NCBI RefSeq assembly: GCF_003076595.1
Contig: NZ_CP025785.1
Coordinates: forward strand, 836,398 to 900,397
DNA length: 64,000 nt
Direction of reading: 5' to 3'
Source: Candidatus Borreliella tachyglossi
Lineage (GTDB): Bacteria; Spirochaetota; Spirochaetia; Borreliales; Borreliaceae
Below, one piece after another: positions 18,976 through 27,529 of this stretch. The notes beneath the pieces are model-generated. The model ran no database searches and was not told where the DNA came from. It saw only the letters and a program-made list of their open reading frames with translations. Both the position numbers and the translations under genes were made by a program. Positions within the stretch are counted from its first letter, which is position 1. Every line of letters begins with the position of its first letter.

Positions 18976-18991
18976 CTTTTAAAAATTATTG

Positions 18992-20629
18992 ATGCATAAA
19001 AAATTTTTCCTTATTTTAATATTAATTTTTTCATGCAAAACAATAAAAGAGATAGATGACAAACAGATTTATTATATTCCATCTAAAGCCATAGATAAAC
19101 AAATTGGGGACAGGAATTTTGAAATTGCCCTTTCAAGTTATTATAATTTGAAAAATAATGGTTTTGAAATTGATCAAGATATTCTAGACTTAAGAGAAAA
19201 AGCTCTATCTGGGATTGAAGATGAGTATCGCAGTTTTTATGAAAAAAAACATTATGATATGGCACTATCTAAGCTTGAGACTTTAAATTTATTTGGAATC
19301 ATGCTTAATGAAAGCAGAGAGGAATTGATTTTAAAGCACCTTGAAAGTTTAAAGAATGAAGATCAAATGCTTGCAGGTTTTTTTGCAAATTATTATTCAT
19401 TTGATGGCATTTTTGAGTCTTTTAATAGATTTATTATTAATGAAAAACCTCCTTCAAAAAATGTATTGCTTGATACATCTGTTTTGACAGTTTGGGTAGA
19501 TATGGGTACTAAACCGCTAAACGGACATAGGGTGCCAAATATTTCTTTGGGATCTGCTTTTGTTATTGACAAACTTAAGGGCTATGCTTTGACTAATTAT
19601 CATGTAATTAGCTCTCAAGTTGATAAGGATTACAATGGGGTTTCAAATCTTTATGTTAGACTTCCAAGAGGTAAGGGTGAAAAACTCCCTGCAAAAGTAA
19701 TCTCTTATTCAAAGGAGATGGATCTTGCCCTAATTGAGATTACTTTCAAAGTAGAGAATCAGTTTGATTTAAATTATTTTTCAAATGTTAATATTGGAGA
19801 TAGGATTTATGCTATGGGTTCTCCTATGGGACTTGAGAAAACTATTACTTCAGGAATAATATCTGGTAAGAATAGAAATTTGTTGTCTGTTGGTGACTCC
19901 TATCAAATTGATGCTGCTATTAATCAGGGGAATTCCGGTGGACCTGTGGTAAATGAAAATGGGGAATTTGTTGGAATTACATTTGCTGGAATTCTGCATT
20001 CTCAGGGTCTTAACTTTGTTATACCTTCAAAGTGGGTTTTGAAAGTCTTGCCATTTATGTATGGGGGTGGGCTTTTAAGGAATAAGTGGCTGGGGGTTAT
20101 CTTTTCTGAAAGTTTAAAAAATTTAGAAATATCATATGTAGCTCCTAAATCCCCTGCAGATATTGGAGGACTGAGGAGTGGCGATTCTATTCTTGACGTT
20201 AATTCTTTAAAGTTTGAAAGCTTAAGGGATCTTCAATATTATATTTTACAAAGAAAATCTATGGTAAAAATTAAGTATAGAAGAGATAATGAGGAGTATG
20301 AAAGTTATCTTTATCCGCAAGACAGACCAGAAGATATTGTTGAAAATATTATGGAGAGTGATTCTTTTAAGAATTTGATGGGAGCCTTTTTGGGGTTAAA
20401 TTTGAATTTGGTTTATGGAAGAGAGTATAGAGTTGTTAAGGTGTTTCCTAACCGTCTTGGAAGTGAACTTAATTTTAAAGTGAATGATGAAATTTTTATT
20501 TACGATTTTCAATATATTAAAGATAAGAGAGTTTTTATTTTATTGCTTTATGCTAAAAAGTTGTTTTCGGGATATTTAGGTGCTCCTTTACAACTTATTA
20601 TTCCATTTGAATCTCTTGCATTTGTATAA
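18992..20629 (+). CDS. Lipidated trypsin-like (S1C, DegP-family) protease with PDZ domain
   Basis: 545 aa from the ATG at 18992. The N-terminus MHKKFFLILILIFSCK ends in a lipobox with Cys15, so it should be a lipoprotein. Residues 20-160 are helical and of unknown role. The protease domain has the full triad: His204 in TNYHVIS, Asp244 in MDLALIEI and Ser315 in NQGNSGGPVV. A PDZ domain follows (LGVIFSE ... YVAPKSPADIGGLRSGDSIL, about residues 365-440) and a second weaker one may end the protein. The HtrA paralog of Borrelia is encoded elsewhere, so this is likely a second envelope protease with its own targets. Confidence 0.8.
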   Translation: MHKKFFLILILIFSCKTIKEIDDKQIYYIPSKAIDKQIGDRNFEIALSSYYNLKNNGFEIDQDILDLREKALSGIEDEYRSFYEKKHYDMALSKLETLNLFGIMLNESREELILKHLESLKNEDQMLAGFFANYYSFDGIFESFNRFIINEKPPSKNVLLDTSVLTVWVDMGTKPLNGHRVPNISLGSAFVIDKLKGYALTNYHVISSQVDKDYNGVSNLYVRLPRGKGEKLPAKVISYSKEMDLALIEITFKVENQFDLNYFSNVNIGDRIYAMGSPMGLEKTITSGIISGKNRNLLSVGDSYQIDAAINQGNSGGPVVNENGEFVGITFAGILHSQGLNFVIPSKWVLKVLPFMYGGGLLRNKWLGVIFSESLKNLEISYVAPKSPADIGGLRSGDSILDVNSLKFESLRDLQYYILQRKSMVKIKYRRDNEEYESYLYPQDRPEDIVENIMESDSFKNLMGAFLGLNLNLVYGREYRVVKVFPNRLGSELNFKVNDEIFIYDFQYIKDKRVFILLLYAKKLFSGYLGAPLQLIIPFESLAFV

Positions 20630-20658
20630 AAATCTTTTAAGTTATTTCGGGGTTATTT

Positions 20659-21801
20659 ATGAGTTTTTATTTAAATTTTGCTAATGGGAAGACGGACTCC
20701 AAGCTAGATAATATTCTCTCTATTAGTCATTTCGACTTTAAAGATAATTTAAATTTAATGCTTATAATTGGCCCTATGGGTAGTGGGAAGACAGAATATG
20801 CCGCCAAGATTTATAAGGATTCACTTATTATTAAGAATAAATCTTACGAGGTGCTAGATTCTATTACTAAGGGACTTAGAAATAGAGCTAATGTGTTTTT
20901 TATTCGAAATGTTCTTGATAAGAGGAGGTTTAAGGATTATCCTGAGGATGTTATTCCTTATAGGGGAGGTGGGAGTGATAGAATTGATGGAGTTGGTTTT
21001 GCAGGCAGTTCTTTTGACGTTGAAAAATTAATAGATGATAATCCTGAATATGGAACTTTTATTATTGATGAGACTTGTTTTTATGATGAACGTTTGGTTT
21101 TTATTTTAGATAAAATTTCATTAGATACAAATGTTTTATTTATATTTCCTACCTTGCTTTATAATTTCAGAAAAGAGATTTTTAATAATACTGCAAGACT
21201 TTTAATAGAGTATTCAGATAAAATTTGCCGTCTTGGTGCTTATTGTGAAAATGTTAATTGTATGGATGAGTCTTTTTTAACATATCGATATTATCTTTAT
21301 AGAGGAAAAGAAATAGCTGCACCTTATTTTGACCCTCTCTTGATTGTTGGTGGTGATGAAACTGTTGAGTCTGCTATTTATCCGAATTATGCTACAAGGT
21401 GTGCTAGGCATCATTATCTTGTGGGTAGGGAATATTTTTTTACTGTCCTTAAGCCTTTTGCGTTATTGTATTCCCAAGGCGATAAAGAATTGCTTGAGAG
21501 AGAAATTGTGCATTTAAGCAACGATGTTAGGTGTTCAAGTTTTGAAAAGTCTCTTTTAATTGAGTCTAGAGGCAGATATGAGATTGAAGTTTTAGAGAAT
21601 GTGATGGGGTTGCCTTTTTTGGCAGAAAGAGCTTTAATCACACTTTCATCAGAATACAATATTTTAAGTAAAAGTGATTTTAAGGAACTTGTTAATAAGC
21701 TTGTTCTTAGCAAAGATTACATTCGAAAAATATTGGTTTCAAAAGAAAATAAAGGAGGCTTTTTGAAAACAGGCATTAATAATAGTTTGGGTTATTATTA
21801 A
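20659..21801 (+). CDS. tdk: Thymidine kinase-like protein with long C-terminal extension
   Basis: 380 aa, about twice the normal type II thymidine kinase. The P-loop is GPMGSGKTEY (residues 38-47), the Walker B-like segment is TFIIDETCFYDE, a cysteine pair AYCENVNC replaces the usual zinc site, and VGGDETVESAIYPNYATRCARHHY matches the substrate lasso and its C/R/H end. Residues about 265-380 have no counterpart in standard Tdk. Thymidine salvage makes sense in an organism lacking most nucleotide synthesis. AAG(T)TATTTCGGGG provides the ribosome site. The 3' end overlaps a convergent gene by 26 bases. Confidence 0.75.
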   Translation: MSFYLNFANGKTDSKLDNILSISHFDFKDNLNLMLIIGPMGSGKTEYAAKIYKDSLIIKNKSYEVLDSITKGLRNRANVFFIRNVLDKRRFKDYPEDVIPYRGGGSDRIDGVGFAGSSFDVEKLIDDNPEYGTFIIDETCFYDERLVFILDKISLDTNVLFIFPTLLYNFRKEIFNNTARLLIEYSDKICRLGAYCENVNCMDESFLTYRYYLYRGKEIAAPYFDPLLIVGGDETVESAIYPNYATRCARHHYLVGREYFFTVLKPFALLYSQGDKELLEREIVHLSNDVRCSSFEKSLLIESRGRYEIEVLENVMGLPFLAERALITLSSEYNILSKSDFKELVNKLVLSKDYIRKILVSKENKGGFLKTGINNSLGYY

Positions 21802-22393
21802 AGAAATCCTTTGTTTTCTTAATGCGCATTAATTCTTTGTCAATTATATTGTAGTAATCAAGTTCTTTAATTTCAATTTTGTAATATTCGTCTTCCCAGT
21901 TTGTTATTCCATCGCTTTGCATTGTAATGAATTGATATTTCTTCAATTTCTCGTGGTATTTTAAAGCTTCTGTATAGTAAGTAATAGCTAGTTTATAGAG
22001 ATTTGTAGCTTTATTTAGATTTTCAAGAATTCCATTCTTTTTTGGAGATTTATAAAAATATACATATCTTGTATCAAATAAGTCACCTAAATATAGATAT
22101 TGCTTGACAAGAAGCAGATTTACATGCATTTTAAAAAGAAGCTTATATTTATCCCACTCTTCTCTTGTTTCTACTTTTGCTAAAGAGTAGTCTGGATTTC
22201 CAAAAGGGTATTTTAATGCATTTTGTAGGAAAAATATATTTCTTTTATGATTTGCAGGTTTTCTTTTCATCTGCTCATTGAAAATTACATACCATTGTTC
22301 AGCATAAAAAAATTTTGATGATGCATTTGTATTAATTATGATTAAAATTAAGAATGCAATTACATTTAGAGTAAACAATTTTCTGTGAAGCAT
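21776..22393 (-). CDS. Secreted helical protein of unknown function
   Basis: 205 aa with a signal peptide (hydrophobic residues 9-22, NTNASS cleavage region). I recognise no family. The mature part is rich in Lys, Tyr and Asn and looks mostly helical (NLNKATNLYKLAITYYTEALKYHEKL resembles a TPR helix pair). It lies downstream of tmk on the minus strand with about 30 bases between, and its 3' end overlaps tdk tail to tail. Confidence 0.6.
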   Translation of the reverse strand: MLHRKLFTLNVIAFLILIIINTNASSKFFYAEQWYVIFNEQMKRKPANHKRNIFFLQNALKYPFGNPDYSLAKVETREEWDKYKLLFKMHVNLLLVKQYLYLGDLFDTRYVYFYKSPKKNGILENLNKATNLYKLAITYYTEALKYHEKLKKYQFITMQSDGITNWEDEYYKIEIKELDYYNIIDKELMRIKKTKDFFNNNPNYY

Positions 22394-22424
22394 AACTATA
22401 TCACTTTCCTTTGATTTAATTATA

Positions 22425-23042
22425 TTAGAATTTAATTAAATTAAAAATTTTCATTGAGCTTATTTCTAGGTCTTCTTCATTTGAATTTTCGAGATAAATT
22501 ATATCAATTAAGTGTTCAAAATTTTTAAGTACTTCTATGTATCTGGAATTAATTTTTTTCAGTTTGGCTAAATCTAATTCAAAAAGGTCAGGTTGTATTC
22601 TTGTTTGAATGCGATTGTATGCAACATTAGGATCTATTTTTATGAAAAAAAGTTTCTCAGGAAGCGGTAAATTCTTGTTTAGTTGATATCCTAAGTCTCC
22701 TTGATATACTATAGATGAGAATAAATATCTGTCAGTTATTACTTTTATTTTACCTTTGTTTAAGTTTAATGTTTTCATTATTCCGCTTTTTGTGTTGTAA
22801 AGATGCTCATATCTGTCTGCTACATATAGATGCGCTAGTGAAACATCTCTTAGGGGATTTTTAAAATTAATTAATTGATTTCTGATAAGTTCGCCAATAA
22901 CTCCCTGAGAGGGTTCTTTTGTGAAATAGTACTTTAGTTGATTTTGGTTATTGCAAAGTTCTTGAAGTCTTTGAATTATGCTTGTTTTCCCGCTTCCATC
23001 GATTCCTTCTATGCAGTAGAAATTTTTTAGAATCTTATTCAC
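22425..23042 (-). CDS. tmk: Thymidylate kinase
   Basis: 205 aa from a GTG at 23042, giving MNKILKNFYCIEGIDGSGKT; AAGGAGA lies nine bases upstream. A TTG at 23075 is also in frame but lacks a ribosome site. The P-loop is EGIDGSGKTS, the DR(Y/H) motif is TDRYLFSSIVYQG with the LIV-type variation of the lid, and YVADRYEHLY is the expected helper segment. It makes dTDP from dTMP, downstream of thymidine kinase whose gene lies just beyond the next gene. Confidence 0.92.
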   Translation of the reverse strand: MNKILKNFYCIEGIDGSGKTSIIQRLQELCNNQNQLKYYFTKEPSQGVIGELIRNQLINFKNPLRDVSLAHLYVADRYEHLYNTKSGIMKTLNLNKGKIKVITDRYLFSSIVYQGDLGYQLNKNLPLPEKLFFIKIDPNVAYNRIQTRIQPDLFELDLAKLKKINSRYIEVLKNFEHLIDIIYLENSNEEDLEISSMKIFNLIKF

Positions 23043-23116
23043 AAAAACTTGTCTCCTTGGATATTTTTTGAGCAATTAGATGCTTAGGAATTATTATATA
23101 ATATACACATAGATAT

Positions 23117-26100
23117 ATGAATTTAGTTTTTGTAAGAAGTAAGATTGCTTTATCTTTTGTTTGCTCAGTTTTAGCTTTCCTAGCAATTCTTGTAGTTCTT
23201 ATTTTGTTTATCCAAACTCAGGTTTATTCTGCAAGATTTTTAATTATAAGTTATCTTGAATCGAAATCTGGATTTAAAATAAAATATGATAGAATTGCTC
23301 CTTATTTCTTTTCTTCAATAAAGATAGATAATCTAGAATTAAGTTTAAATGATCGAGATAAAATATTAATGAGTACTGTTAAAATCAATTTGGATTTATT
23401 AAAATTGATTTTAGGAGACAAAAATATTATTATAAATGTTTTTGTGGAAGGCAGTAATCTGAATTTTGATTTAGATGACTTTAATCTTCTGAAATCTCAA
23501 AACCCTAAAAGTTCTAATGAGTTAAAAGTAAATGATTCTATTACAAATAGTTATGCAATACTTGGTGAGCTTTCTAATTATCTTGATAAGCTTAATATTA
23601 ATATGGAAGACATTAATATTAATCTTAAATTAAGTGATGAGCAATTTTTGAGATTTCAAGTTAAGAGTTTTGCATTAAAAACTATTGATGATGATTTTTT
23701 ATTTAGCTCTGTTGTTGATTTTAGTTTTTTTCCAGACTTAAAAACAGATATTAGTATTGAAAATTCTTTGAGTTCAACATTTTATTTTGAAGGCAAGTTT
23801 AAGAAGGATCTTGAAGATGGATATGTTAATTTCAGTTTTTTGGAGTTGAACACAACTTACTTTACTTTGCTTGAGCAAGGTTTTCAAATAAATTATTTTA
23901 AGGGAAATTTTGAAGTTTTTAATCTTAGAAGAGAAAATTTGGATTTTAATTTAAGTTATGATGTTAATAAAAATTTTTTAAGATTGGATGCTTTGTTCTT
24001 TGATGTAAATCCTTTAAATTGGATGAGTCTTCATGAGAATTTTAATAATTATAAGGATTACCTTGATATAAGTTTAAATGGTCAATTGGCATTTTCTTAT
24101 GATTTTAAAGTTGATGATTTAAGATATGCATTCTTATTAAGCTCATCTTCAAATGACAATACAATAGACAAAGAGGTTCAGGGAATAAGGGTACAACTTA
24201 AAGGTAATGAAAGAATTGTAGATATACAACATGCTTTTTTAAAACTTAAGAGAGGTTTTATTGACTATAAAGGTTATTATTCCCTGGATGATTTAATTCC
24301 CATAGGAAGACTTGATTTTAGGTCTGCAAAGATTCTAAATTTCAAGGATATTAATGGACATCTAGATTTTAGTAAGAAAAAGGAGGTTTTTTGGGTAAAG
24401 TCCGATAATTTTAGAATTGGGAAGCTTAAAGTTCAAGATTTAAAGCTGCAAACGCGGTTTTTGCAAGATAGCGTCTATGTTGATTATTTGCTAAATTTTG
24501 CGAACAATGATTCTAAAATTTTATTAAAGGGTAATTTTGATAAGGAAAATTTTAGACTTAATTTGAGAATTAAAGAGTTTCCACTGCTTTTCTTAGGTGA
24601 TGTTCTCCCAGAATCTGCTGTTACTAAGTTTATTCCTGAGCATTTATTGTCAGGAAAGTATTTGAATGTGACTTCGGATTTTTATTTAAATACTGCAGAT
24701 TATGCTAAGGGTAAGTTAAATAATCTTGATTTTTCTATCTCTTCAAAATTAGATGAGTTTAATTTAATGCTTAACGCTAGTGGCAATAAGAATATTTATA
24801 AGGTAACACACTTTAATTATAGAAGTGGCGATTATAATATAGAATCTAGTTTTTTAATACAATTATTTGATGATAGATTTAAGATTAACACTAATTTTAA
24901 TTATTTGGATAGAAAGTATCCCTTGTATTTTGAGCTTAATTTTAAAGATAAATATGTTAGTCTTGAGTTTTCTCCTAAGGCAAGAGCCAGTTTAAATTAT
25001 GCTAGCTCAGTTATAGTTTATTTTTTAAGTGTTAATGATTTTAGGTTTTATAATAGATATTCTGATGTTTTGTTAAATATTAATTCCTATGGGAATTATG
25101 ATAGAAATAATAATGAGTTAAGTGTTACAATCAATCAATTTAGATTGGATAAGATCTCTGAGAATTCTGCTTATAATTTTAATTTTAGCTTTGAGGGCTC
25201 ATACAAAGATAAAGAAGTTAGTCTTTCAAATATTAGATTTATAAATAGACTTTCGAATTTACAAGGGCAGGGATATTTTAATTTAAAGGATAAGCTTAGT
25301 GGTGATTTAAACTTGTTTTCGAGTCTAAATTCAGAACGTTATTTTTTTGGTGTTAATTCCAATGAGGATGGACATTATTTTCTGGGAAGATTTCAGGGGT
25401 TAGATTTTGATAATTTTAAACTTTTATCAATTTTGAATGGGAAGGTTAATGGTAATTTTATACTCAATTTTAAAGATAATGATCTATTTAATTATTCTCT
25501 TAGTGCTTATCTTGAAACAGATGGACTTTCTTTAGTAGGTGTCCCTACGAAGTTGTCTCTGAATTTGGGATTGGTTGATAATAATCTTAATATATATAAT
25601 ATAAAGGCAAATCAGGGCAAAAGGCAAATTATTGCAGGTAGTTTTAGGTATGATATTAAGAATTCTATTGGGGTTTCTAATTTAAATATTAATAGTGACC
25701 TTTTCTCTTCAAGGGTTAATGCAAGTTTTCAGAAATTTGAAAATAAATTTGAGGAAGAGATTGGCATCTTGAAGAGTGAAACTGATGGAGAGATTGCTTT
25801 CAGAGATATAAAATATAAAGATAAGAATCTTTCTAATCTTACGATTGAATTTAACGATAATCTTGAAAGGATGATTATAGCATCAGTTGAATATGATCTT
25901 CTTAGTGTTTTATATGAATATGATGATGGCAATTTTCATATGGAATTAAATGATTATGTGCCTCTTAGTTTTGATGCATCAGGTAAAATTTTTAGAAATA
26001 AAATTACTGGTAATATTCAGAATATTAAATTTGATTCCAAGCTAATTACAGAAGATATATTGAAATCAAATATGCTTTTTAATATTGATGAACATTTTAT

Positions 26101-27511
26101 TGTTTATGATGTTAATTTGGTTGGCGAGTTGGGCATTGATGGTGATTTGTACAATCCCAATCTTAATGGGAAGCTTAATATGCTAAATGGATCAATTAGT
26201 ACTGAATATTTAAGATCTTCTAAACAGTATGGGAAGAGTCGGGTTTTAGAATTATTGAATGTGCCAATTTTGGTTCAGGATAATAAAGTGATTTTTGGAA
26301 ATAAATTTAATCTAGACTATTATTCGGATGCTAATGTCTCTGCTCGTATGAATCTAAACTTTTTAAGTGATACTGTTGTTGATTATTATAAAGTAGATAT
26401 TGATATTTCTGGTGGTACTGGGGTGCCTGTTAAATTTGATAAGGTAGTTATAAATTTTGTTGGGAATGTTTCCGGTAATTTTTTTATTGAGGGGAATTCC
26501 GAAGAGATAATGTTTAAAGGAAACCTAAATACTTCAAATTCTTCAGTTTACTTGCTTGAAAATTCGATAGTAGATTTCTTAATTAATCCTTTTAAAAAAT
26601 CAAAAAGGTTTAAAGTGGGGGATGCTAATTCTAAGAATTTTGATATTGTTACAGATCTTGAAATAAATTTTGACAGTAATGTTGCTTTTCATTGGCCGGA
26701 TAATAAGATCTCATTCTTAAATGCTACTATTGCAAGGGGGAATAGGCTAATAATTAAATCAGATACCAAAACAGATGATTTTATCCTTAAGGGAGATGTC
26801 AATATTGGAAGCGGTTCTTTTAATTATAATAATAAGAAATTTATGTTCAAGGGTGGTTCATATATATCTTTTAATGAAAATAAGAGTAAATTTGATCCGT
26901 GGGTAAAGATTGAGGCAACAAATACTATTAAAGATGGTAATGACAAGTTATTTGTGACGATGAGTATGGATAGCCCTTTGAGTTTATGGAATCTTAGGTT
27001 TATCTCTTATCCTCCGCGAACAGAACAAGAGATAAAATATCTTTTGTCAAGCTCAATAATTGGAGGCGATCGTGGATTACAATCAGCAGGAACAAATACG
27101 GCTGAAATGGCACTAGGACTTGCTAGTAATATTCTTGTTGATTTGGTAGTACAGCCTATTGAAGATTATATGCGTTCTGTATTAAAATTAGACCTGCTAA
27201 GTATAAAGACGGATATATTAAGGAATGCTATTGTTATCTTAGGCAGTCCTACTTTTGCTAGTGTGCTTGATAATACAACTGTTGAGGTGGGTAAGTATAT
27301 TGTCGATGGTGTTTTTGCTAAGGCAGGATTTGGATTTTTAAAAGAACAAGTAACACCATTATCTCAAAATTTAAATTTTAGCTTTAACTTTGGCATTGAA
27401 CTTGATTCACCATTTTTCTTTATTGACTATAGTTTTGATTATGATTTTATGAAAAGTAGCATACAGGGTATAGGAAATAAAATATCTATTTCTTGGAAAT
27501 TTACATATTGA
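23117..27511 (+). CDS. tamB: TamB/YtfN-like translocation and assembly protein (DUF490)
   Basis: 1464 aa, the largest gene here. One N-terminal membrane anchor (about residues 8-35) is followed by over 1300 residues of beta-rich repeats as in AsmA/TamB bridge proteins, ending in a DUF490-like C-terminus (SYPPRTEQEIKYLLSSSIIGGD, then VVQPIEDYMRSVLKLD and a terminal beta strand ending in WKF). It spans the periplasm and connects to BamA; in B. burgdorferi a TamB-BamA interaction has been reported. The order tamB-bamA-skp fits this. The ATG has no evident ribosome site and lies close to a TATAAT. Confidence 0.9.
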   Translation: MNLVFVRSKIALSFVCSVLAFLAILVVLILFIQTQVYSARFLIISYLESKSGFKIKYDRIAPYFFSSIKIDNLELSLNDRDKILMSTVKINLDLLKLILGDKNIIINVFVEGSNLNFDLDDFNLLKSQNPKSSNELKVNDSITNSYAILGELSNYLDKLNINMEDININLKLSDEQFLRFQVKSFALKTIDDDFLFSSVVDFSFFPDLKTDISIENSLSSTFYFEGKFKKDLEDGYVNFSFLELNTTYFTLLEQGFQINYFKGNFEVFNLRRENLDFNLSYDVNKNFLRLDALFFDVNPLNWMSLHENFNNYKDYLDISLNGQLAFSYDFKVDDLRYAFLLSSSSNDNTIDKEVQGIRVQLKGNERIVDIQHAFLKLKRGFIDYKGYYSLDDLIPIGRLDFRSAKILNFKDINGHLDFSKKKEVFWVKSDNFRIGKLKVQDLKLQTRFLQDSVYVDYLLNFANNDSKILLKGNFDKENFRLNLRIKEFPLLFLGDVLPESAVTKFIPEHLLSGKYLNVTSDFYLNTADYAKGKLNNLDFSISSKLDEFNLMLNASGNKNIYKVTHFNYRSGDYNIESSFLIQLFDDRFKINTNFNYLDRKYPLYFELNFKDKYVSLEFSPKARASLNYASSVIVYFLSVNDFRFYNRYSDVLLNINSYGNYDRNNNELSVTINQFRLDKISENSAYNFNFSFEGSYKDKEVSLSNIRFINRLSNLQGQGYFNLKDKLSGDLNLFSSLNSERYFFGVNSNEDGHYFLGRFQGLDFDNFKLLSILNGKVNGNFILNFKDNDLFNYSLSAYLETDGLSLVGVPTKLSLNLGLVDNNLNIYNIKANQGKRQIIAGSFRYDIKNSIGVSNLNINSDLFSSRVNASFQKFENKFEEEIGILKSETDGEIAFRDIKYKDKNLSNLTIEFNDNLERMIIASVEYDLLSVLYEYDDGNFHMELNDYVPLSFDASGKIFRNKITGNIQNIKFDSKLITEDILKSNMLFNIDEHFIVYDVNLVGELGIDGDLYNPNLNGKLNMLNGSISTEYLRSSKQYGKSRVLELLNVPILVQDNKVIFGNKFNLDYYSDANVSARMNLNFLSDTVVDYYKVDIDISGGTGVPVKFDKVVINFVGNVSGNFFIEGNSEEIMFKGNLNTSNSSVYLLENSIVDFLINPFKKSKRFKVGDANSKNFDIVTDLEINFDSNVAFHWPDNKISFLNATIARGNRLIIKSDTKTDDFILKGDVNIGSGSFNYNNKKFMFKGGSYISFNENKSKFDPWVKIEATNTIKDGNDKLFVTMSMDSPLSLWNLRFISYPPRTEQEIKYLLSSSIIGGDRGLQSAGTNTAEMALGLASNILVDLVVQPIEDYMRSVLKLDLLSIKTDILRNAIVILGSPTFASVLDNTTVEVGKYIVDGVFAKAGFGFLKEQVTPLSQNLNFSFNFGIELDSPFFFIDYSFDYDFMKSSIQGIGNKISISWKFTY

Positions 27512-27529
27512 CTTGTTAAGGGGTTTTAG

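Noticed and set aside
23097-23102. TATAAT just before tamB as its promoter
   Set aside because: No -35 element at 15-19 bases and it would leave a leader of under ten bases; kept only as a remark.
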